Source of the DNA: Micromonospora mirobrigensis
GTDB lineage: Bacteria > Actinomycetota > Actinomycetes > Mycobacteriales > Micromonosporaceae
Length of the DNA stretch: 64,000 nt
Direction of reading: 5' to 3'
Assembly: GCF_900091555.1 (NCBI RefSeq)
Contig: NZ_FMCX01000001.1
Location: 1,476,742 to 1,540,741, forward strand
The notes beneath the pieces are model-generated. The model did no database searches, was not told the origin of the DNA, and worked only from the letters and a program-made list of their open reading frames with translations. Position numbers and translations under genes: made by a program. This document shows positions 58,998 through 64,000 of the stretch, in pieces (position 1 is the stretch's first letter; each line of letters starts with the position of its first letter).

Positions 58998-59444
58998 TCA
59001 GGCCCGCCGGTGCACCAGCCGGCCGGCGACGACGGTGGCCAGGCAGCCGCCGTCGTCGCCGAAGACGGCCAGATCCGCCCGCCCGCCGACCACCAGCGCC
59101 GGCGGGCGGGCGGCGTCGGCCACCGCGACGCCGTTGCGGGCGGCGGCCGCTCGCAGGCCGGGGTCGGTCAGCCGACCGGCGGGCACCGCGGCGGCGCCGA
59201 GCCGGAACAGCGCGTGCACCCGCTCGCGCGGCGTCGGCGCAGGCGGCAGCGGTCCGTCGTGCACCAGCGCCGGCCCGAGGGTGCCGGCCCACCGCCGCAC
59301 CCGCACTCCCGGGTACGCGGACAGCAGCTCGTCGGTCGGCCCGACCGCCACGATCCGCGCCCCCTCCACCAGCACCGCCCCGTCGAGCACGGCTTCGGCG
59401 TCCGGGCCGGTACGCAGCAGTGCGGCGGCGTGCAGGGTCCGCAC
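58998..59444 (-). CDS. Imidazolonepropionase-like composite-domain protein
   Basis: 148 residues that resemble only the beta-sandwich (composite) part of amidohydrolases such as HutI: the N-terminal half RTLHAAALLRTG..VLVEGARIVAVGP and the C-terminal RADLAVFGDDGGCLATVVAGRLVHR. The metal-binding TIM barrel between them is missing, so hydrolase activity is unlikely. Start GTG 59444 lies 2 bases after the SGNH hydrolase stop, so it is a co-transcribed accessory. Function unknown. Confidence 0.75.
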   Translation of the reverse strand: MRTLHAAALLRTGPDAEAVLDGAVLVEGARIVAVGPTDELLSAYPGVRVRRWAGTLGPALVHDGPLPPAPTPRERVHALFRLGAAAVPAGRLTDPGLRAAAARNGVAVADAARPPALVVGGRADLAVFGDDGGCLATVVAGRLVHRRA

Positions 59445-59446
59445 GG

Positions 59447-60214
59447 TCAGTCGGCCAGCGGGCCGAGCAGCGGACGCTTGGCGGTGACGGTGTCGCCGGA
59501 CGAGCGACCGGTCAGCCGGCGCTTCACCCAGGGCGCCAGGTGCCGGCCGGCCCACCGCAAATCGGCGGCGCGGGCGGCCAGCCACGGCGACGGCTCGGGG
59601 TGCGGCGGCACCAGCAGCCACTCCTCGTCGCAGCCCACCCCCAGGGCGGACAGAACCTGACCGGCGACCCGCCGGTGCCCGGCCGCGGAGAGGTGCAGCC
59701 GGTCGTGGCTCCACAGCGCCGGGTTGAGGAACGTGTCGTCGGAGAAGAGGTCGACCAGGATCGCGCCGTGCCGCTCGGCGGTCTCGCCGACCGCCCGGTT
59801 GAGCCGGGCGATCCGGGGCGCCACCAGGCGCTGGCCGGGCAGCCGGGCCATCACGTCGGCGAACCGGAACACCAGCACGTCGGCGCCACCGGAACGCAGC
59901 CGGCCGATCACCTCGTCGAAGCGGGCGACCATCGCCTCCGGGTCGAACGAGGGCCGCAGCACGTCGTTGCCCCCGGCCGCGAAGCTGATCAGGTCGGGCT
60001 TCATGGCCAGCGCGGCGGGCACCTGCTCGGCCACCACGCCCGGGAAGAGCCGGCCCCGGATGGCCAGGTTGGCGTACCGGAAGTCCGGGCCGGCCTCGGC
60101 GGCCAGCCGGGTCGCCACCAGGTCCGCCCAGCCCCGGTAGGTGCCGTCCGGATAAGCGTCGTCCATGCCCTCGGTGAAGCTGTCCCCCACCGCGACGAAA
60201 CTGCGCCAGCGCAC
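59447..60214 (-). CDS. SGNH/GDSL hydrolase
   Basis: 255 residues with all four SGNH blocks: GDSFTEGMDD (nucleophile Ser), block II Gly in LAIRGRLF, GGND (block III Asn) and DRLHLSAAGH (Asp/His). No signal peptide, so it acts in the cytosol on an ester or similar. The C-terminal 50 residues (WLAARAADLRWAGRHLAPW) are typical of actinobacterial members. GTG 60214 has GGAGGAC upstream. Forms an operon with the composite-domain gene. Confidence 0.88.
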   Translation of the reverse strand: MRWRSFVAVGDSFTEGMDDAYPDGTYRGWADLVATRLAAEAGPDFRYANLAIRGRLFPGVVAEQVPAALAMKPDLISFAAGGNDVLRPSFDPEAMVARFDEVIGRLRSGGADVLVFRFADVMARLPGQRLVAPRIARLNRAVGETAERHGAILVDLFSDDTFLNPALWSHDRLHLSAAGHRRVAGQVLSALGVGCDEEWLLVPPHPEPSPWLAARAADLRWAGRHLAPWVKRRLTGRSSGDTVTAKRPLLGPLAD

Positions 60215-60440
60215 GCCTGTCCTCCGTTACCCCCGGGTCACATCCGCGTCGATCGTTGAGAGTCTTCCACCGGCCGCCCCGTCCCGGCGCCCGGCCACCG
60301 CCTCCGTGTGGCGACGCCCACGCCGGGATACGCCGGTACGGGCGCCACGGGGCAGAAACCGGCGGGCGGGACCGAAATAATGGCGCGCATCCGATCGGCG
60401 GCGCACCCGCTCCCGCCCCGGACACGAGCGAGGATCCGAC

Positions 60441-62141
60441 ATGACCGAGGGACACCCCTCCGTTCCTTCTCCGCGGGCCGGCGGCCCCGGCCAGCCCGTG
60501 CCCACCCCGGTCGGGCCGCCGGCCACCAGCGGGACGGCGTCGCCGGGGCTGCCGCCGGCCCCCGTCGTGCCGCTGCCCGGCCAGTACGCCCCGCCCGGGC
60601 AGTACCCACCGCCGCCACCCGGCCCGCAGGTCGGCCCGTACCCGCCGCAGGGCGGCCCGTACGGCCCGCCGGCCCACGGTCCGGCCTACGGCCCGCCCGG
60701 ACAGCCCGGCGGTCCGGCACCCTTCGGCCCGTACGGGGCGTATCCGCCGCCGGTCGTCCCGCCCCCGGCGAAGCGGTCCAGGCGGTGGTTGTGGATCAGC
60801 CTGGGCGCGGTGGCGCTGGTCCTGGCCCTCTGCGCCGGCACGCTGGTGGTGGTGAAGTCGACCCTCGACGCCAGCAATGCCGCGTCGGCGGCGGAACTGG
60901 ACGAGAAGTACAACCCGATCAAGCTGGAGGAGGTCGAAGCTCTCCTCGACGCGCACGGGCAGGCGTTGCGCAAGGCGGATCTGAAGGCGTTCCTGGCTCC
61001 GTTCGATCCGGCGAACAAGGCACTGGTCGCCCAGCAGACCCGGCTCTTCCGCAACCTGGTGAAGGTGCCGTTCGCCGAGGAGCGGTTCGAGCGGGTCCAC
61101 CAGACCGACTTCAAGCGGGCGGGCGAACGGGTCGCCTTCGACGTCACGATCTCGTTCGTGCACCGGTTCGAGACATTCGACCGGGCGGCGGTGGAGGAGC
61201 TGTACCGGTGGACGGTGGTCCGACCGGCCAAGGGCGCCCCACTGGTCGTGACCAGGACGGGCGGGTTACCGGTGGACCGCAACCGGGACCGGTTCACCTA
61301 CTACCCGGCGCCCTGGGACAAGTGGCCGACGCTGCACGTCGAGCGCACCCCGCACACGATCATCCTGGTCGACTCCTCGCTGGCGGCGCTGGCGAAGCGG
61401 TACGCGCCGGACGCCGAGCGGGCCGCCGTGGCGGACCTGACCACCTGGCGGTCCGGCGGGGTACCCGGGGAGATCCCGCAGGGCTTCGTCCTCTCGCTGG
61501 TGAAGGGCAAGAAGGAGCTGGGGTCGCTCTACCGGTACACGAAGAAGCTCCCGGACGAGGCCGGGGTGTCGATTCCGGTCCCGCCCGCCGGCCGGATCGA
61601 CACCGGCGGAGAGGGCGCCGGGCCGGACACCGGCGGCAGCCGCGTGGTGATCGACGTGGCCGAGCGGTACTTCTTCGACAACGGCCCCGACCTGCGTGGC
61701 ACGATCTTCCGGCACGAGTTCGCCCACTCCCTGGTCTTCAACCTGTACGAGCACGACCCGAAGAAGTACTTCGCCGAGGACGAGCTGGCGAACTGGGTCG
61801 TCGAGGGCTTCGCCGAGTGGATGGGCCACCAGCGCAAGCCCTGGACGGCCAGCGACCGGGCCGCCGAGGGCCGCCGGATGCTCCGCTCCCTCGACTACGA
61901 CCTGCCGATGCCGGAGAACTACAGCTGGAACATGGCGGGTCGGGTCTCCTACCACTACTGGCTGGGCAACTCTGCGATCGGCTACATCGCCGAGAAGTAC
62001 GGCCAGTCGAAGGTCTTCGAGCTGGTGGCCACCCACTACCGGGGGAAGGACATCCGGGTCGCGACGCAGCAGGTGCTCGAGGTGCCGTACCAGACGTTCT
62101 GCGACCAGTGGGCGGCGTACGTGAAGGGCCGGGTGCGCTGA
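60441..62141 (+). CDS. Membrane-anchored gluzincin-like metallopeptidase with Pro/Gly/Tyr-rich tail
   Basis: 566 residues. Residues 1-112 are Pro/Gly/Tyr-rich with PPGQYPPP and GPYGPP-type repeats, cytoplasmic. Membrane helix at about 115-137. The external part has a peptidase-like end: HEFAH (His425, Glu426, His429) and, 26 residues later, Glu455 in VVEGFAEWM, the HExxH...E layout of gluzincins. It may be a surface protease; activity is inferred. ATG 60441 has GAGGA about 8 bases upstream. Single gene. Confidence 0.78.
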   Translation: MTEGHPSVPSPRAGGPGQPVPTPVGPPATSGTASPGLPPAPVVPLPGQYAPPGQYPPPPPGPQVGPYPPQGGPYGPPAHGPAYGPPGQPGGPAPFGPYGAYPPPVVPPPAKRSRRWLWISLGAVALVLALCAGTLVVVKSTLDASNAASAAELDEKYNPIKLEEVEALLDAHGQALRKADLKAFLAPFDPANKALVAQQTRLFRNLVKVPFAEERFERVHQTDFKRAGERVAFDVTISFVHRFETFDRAAVEELYRWTVVRPAKGAPLVVTRTGGLPVDRNRDRFTYYPAPWDKWPTLHVERTPHTIILVDSSLAALAKRYAPDAERAAVADLTTWRSGGVPGEIPQGFVLSLVKGKKELGSLYRYTKKLPDEAGVSIPVPPAGRIDTGGEGAGPDTGGSRVVIDVAERYFFDNGPDLRGTIFRHEFAHSLVFNLYEHDPKKYFAEDELANWVVEGFAEWMGHQRKPWTASDRAAEGRRMLRSLDYDLPMPENYSWNMAGRVSYHYWLGNSAIGYIAEKYGQSKVFELVATHYRGKDIRVATQQVLEVPYQTFCDQWAAYVKGRVR

Positions 62142-62153
62142 GCACGACGGCGC

Positions 62154-62187
62154 GGGAGCGACCACCCCCCGTGCGGTGGCCGCTCCC
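62154..62187. terminator. Terminator after the gluzincin-like gene
   Basis: GGGAGCG-A-CCAC pairs with GTGG-C-CGCTCCC around a 10-base loop; serves convergent genes. Confidence 0.7.
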
Positions 62188-62208
62188 TCGGGTCCCCTGC
62201 CGGGCGGA

Positions 62209-63330
62209 TCAGCCCAGCAGGCTGCTGGTCCAGGTGTCGCCCGCTGGCACCGACCGGCTGGCCAGCACCCGGCCGTTCGCCGCGTACCGCACGAGCCGGT
62301 GGTGCGGGGTGTCGCCGAAGGTCCCGGCGTCGATCTGGGCGACCAGACCACGGCCGGCGGGCAGGAAGATCACCTTGACGGCCTCGCCGTGCCCGGTGGG
62401 CTTGCGCCACGCCGGGTCGAGCGGGGTCAGCTCGACGGCGGCGCCGCTGGCCATGTCCACCCGGTAGTTGCGGAACCGCCAGCCGCAGCCGCAGTCACCC
62501 GAGCTCGGCACGTGCGTGCCGATCACGAGACTGCGGCCGTCGGCGGAGATCCCCGGCACGCCGTGGATCCTCAGGTTCACCGGGATGCGCGGCCGGACCG
62601 TGCGCTGGTGGCCGCGCTCGTCGCGCAGGGTCACCGTACGGTTGTCGTACCGGCTGATCCGGCCGGCCGCCGCCTGGGGGCAGCTGCGCTGGTGGGTGGC
62701 GACGACCCGACGGCCGGTGCCGTCGGCGTTGACGGCGACGAACGTCCAGTCGCCGTCGCGGCCCTGCCCGAAGACCACCCGGTGGTTGTCGAGCCAGCTC
62801 GGGTCGCAGGTCGACGTGGCCTTGATCGGAACGGTGTGCTTCGCGCCGCCGGAGAAACGGTCGATCACCAGGCGCTTCGGGTTGTCCGCCGTCCAGGCGG
62901 CCAGGCGGCCGTCCGGGGAGGGGAAGGGCCTGGTCAGGCTGCGGGGCTCACCCGGATTCCCCTGCCGGACCAGCTTCCACGTGCCGGCGGGCGTCTGCCG
63001 CCAGATCCGCGCGGGGCGGGTGCCGTCCTTCGGGTTGTACCAGGTCAGCTGCGGCCAGTGGACCTTGCCGGTGGCGGACGTGCGAACCGTCGTACCAGTG
63101 GACGCCGCGACGGCCGGCGCGGCGGCGCCCCCGCCGGACCCGACGGCCACGGCGGCGGCCGGGTTGGCGACGACGGCCGCCGGGGCGGCGGTCGGGGACT
63201 CCGCGGCCGGGGCGGCGCAGCCGGCGGCGGCGAGCGCCAGCAGCGCCAGCGCGGCGCCGGCCAGCGCGGCCGGGCGCAGGGCCCGCCGGCCGACGGAGCG
63301 GACGGTGCGCGGGGTGGAGGCGAGGTTCAT
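62209..63330 (-). CDS. Lipoprotein with TolB/propeller-like repeats
   Basis: 373 residues. Signal peptide with lipobox LAAAGC (Cys about 36), then an Ala/Thr-rich stalk to about 90, then repeated strand blocks (PSPDGRLAAWTADNPKRLVI; DPSWLDNHRVVFGQGRDGDWTF; PGISADGRSLVIGTH) like a beta-propeller sensor. It sits on the outer face of the membrane; the ligand is unknown. ATG 63330 has AAGGAG 8 bases upstream. The longer frame from 63705 overlaps the terminator and the neighbouring gene and is rejected. Confidence 0.75.
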   Translation of the reverse strand: MNLASTPRTVRSVGRRALRPAALAGAALALLALAAAGCAAPAAESPTAAPAAVVANPAAAVAVGSGGGAAAPAVAASTGTTVRTSATGKVHWPQLTWYNPKDGTRPARIWRQTPAGTWKLVRQGNPGEPRSLTRPFPSPDGRLAAWTADNPKRLVIDRFSGGAKHTVPIKATSTCDPSWLDNHRVVFGQGRDGDWTFVAVNADGTGRRVVATHQRSCPQAAAGRISRYDNRTVTLRDERGHQRTVRPRIPVNLRIHGVPGISADGRSLVIGTHVPSSGDCGCGWRFRNYRVDMASGAAVELTPLDPAWRKPTGHGEAVKVIFLPAGRGLVAQIDAGTFGDTPHHRLVRYAANGRVLASRSVPAGDTWTSSLLG

Positions 63331-63499
63331 GACGTCACTCCTTGCAGGTGGGGGTCGATCTGACACCACCCAAGACGAGCGCCCGGCGCCCCGGAGTTGC
63401 CGTCGTTTCCTGCCACCATCCGACACCGTCATTCCATCGTGGACGGCAACTTTTTCGTCCGCGCCGACATCAGGGGCGGCCCGTCGAATGGCGGAAACG
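63331..63499. other. Leader region of the lipoprotein gene
   Basis: Noncoding, with a short AT-richer patch at about 63420-63460. No confident promoter is visible. Confidence 0.3.
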
Positions 63500-63542
63500 C
63501 CGAAGGGGCGGCTCCGATGTGTGGTCGGTGCCGCCCCTTCGG
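63500..63542 (-). terminator. Terminator of the edge gene
   Basis: A perfect 13-bp stem CCGAAGGGGCGGC (63500-63512 with 63530-63542), 21 bases after the minus-strand stop. Confidence 0.75.
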
Positions 63543-63563
63543 GTCTCGGGTGGTCTGCCCGGC

Positions 63564-64000
63564 CTACTCGTAGCAGTCCTGCTTGGCATCCTGGAGGGCG
63601 ATGGAGGTCACCTTCTGGTTCGCCATCTCGATCCGGAACCGCGCGTCCGGGTTGCCCGGCACCGCAACGTTCAGCCGCCCGTTGTCGTCCCCACTGACCG
63701 CCCACTCGGGGTAGACCCTCACCACGTCATCCCGAGACGAACCCACGTGCAACCCCTGCACCGTCTCGACCCCCGACGCCGGCGAGATCACCACCACGCC
63801 GAGCTTGGTCGACCACCACACCGAACCCCCGGTGCCCTTCAACTCCGCGATCGAAGGACAACTCGAACCAGCCGGCTTCTCCTGGAAACTCTTGATCATC
63901 CCCGTGGCCAGGGCCTGCTTCTTCGTCATGCCCAGTTTCAACTCACCCAGCCCATCCGGGTCGAACACCAGCCGGGAACCAACGGACGGGCGGGCGCTCG
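63564..64000 (-). CDS. Partial gene, unknown small secreted-type protein
   Basis: The C-terminal 145 or so residues of a gene that runs off the window. The reading frame stays open to base 64000 (GSRLVFDPDGLGELKLGMTKKQAL), so the GTG at 63968 is probably internal. LGMTKKQAL and the VGSSRDDVVRVYPEW block recall small exported domains that occur in actinobacterial lipoproteins, with two cysteines (SCPSI and DCYE) that may pair. Function unknown. Confidence 0.55.
   Translation of the reverse strand, partial: SARPSVGSRLVFDPDGLGELKLGMTKKQALATGMIKSFQEKPAGSSCPSIAELKGTGGSVWWSTKLGVVVISPASGVETVQGLHVGSSRDDVVRVYPEWAVSGDDNGRLNVAVPGNPDARFRIEMANQKVTSIALQDAKQDCYE

Noticed and set aside
58998..61163. A 721-codon minus-strand frame
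   Set aside because: It runs over the SGNH hydrolase and gluzincin genes in other frames; only the last 148 codons show a recognisable domain.
1..64000. CRISPR arrays, prophage, insertion sequences, antibiotic biosynthetic cluster
   Set aside because: No regular spacer repeats, transposase, integrase, phage structural, PKS or NRPS genes are visible in the window.

Overview
The window is a stretch of GC-rich actinobacterial chromosome. The best guess is Micromonosporaceae (Micromonospora or a close relative). This rests on the codon bias, the conserved gene order crgA - DUF881 - class E sortase - pabA-type amidotransferase facing pknB-pknA-pbpA-rodA-pstP-fhaB-fhaA, F420-type oxidase and mycothiol-era families, and short intergenic palindromic repeats of a kind I associate with that family. 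The genus is inference. I see no insertion sequence, prophage, CRISPR array or plasmid function, and coding density is high.

Layout. 1-3.5 kb: small soluble genes (DUF1905, DinB-like, phosphotransferase, tyrosine phosphatase, glyoxalase fold). 3.6 kb: tRNA-Gly(CCC). 3.9-6.3 kb: secreted M43-type metalloprotease, F420/PPOX oxidase, dCTP deaminase. 6.3-11 kb: cell-wall hydrolase group of two NlpC/P60 endopeptidases flanking a muramoyl-alanine amidase; the first endopeptidase sits behind a c-di-AMP (ydaO-type) riboswitch. 11-14 kb: two CNNM/CBS membrane proteins and a GPP34 protein. 14.2-16.5 kb: EtfD-type membrane iron-sulfur oxidoreductase with a candidate operator on its -35.

16.7-30 kb is the division and signalling island. 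CrgA, the DUF881 protein and the sortase face the overlapping minus-strand chain fhaA-fhaB-pstP-rodA-pbpA-pknA-pknB, which couples elongation/septal wall synthesis to Ser/Thr phosphorylation. tRNA-Leu(CAG) ends it. 30-32 kb: a sugar-nucleotide epimerase and a WecG/TagA glycosyltransferase, translationally coupled. 32-36 kb: XRE/DUF5753 regulator with a DUF397 partner, plus small unknown proteins. 36-41 kb: a lone PASTA protein, a membrane protein, a glutamate-cysteine ligase family enzyme, and a divergent yceI/marR pair. 41.6-44.2 kb: large XRE-NB-ARC-TPR regulator.

44.3-50.5 kb is a leucine/branched acyl-CoA catabolic cluster (biotin carboxylase, HMG-CoA lyase, carboxyltransferase, acyl-CoA dehydrogenase) with a TetR gene at its head. 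50.6-54.3 kb: MFS transporter, VanZ protein, and an FAD monooxygenase divergent from its probable TetR repressor over three matching operator sites. 54.4-58.9 kb: two parallel modules, each an ECF (SigE-family) sigma factor whose stop overlaps the start of a membrane-anchored beta-propeller-like protein; a rhodanese lies between them. 59-64 kb: HUTI-like composite-domain protein, SGNH hydrolase, membrane-anchored gluzincin-like protein, a lipoprotein, and a gene cut by the window edge.

Throughout, many genes have a TANNNT hexamer 6-8 bases before the start codon and no ribosome binding site, which points to widespread leaderless transcription. Convergent genes are usually separated by long perfect GC-rich hairpins.
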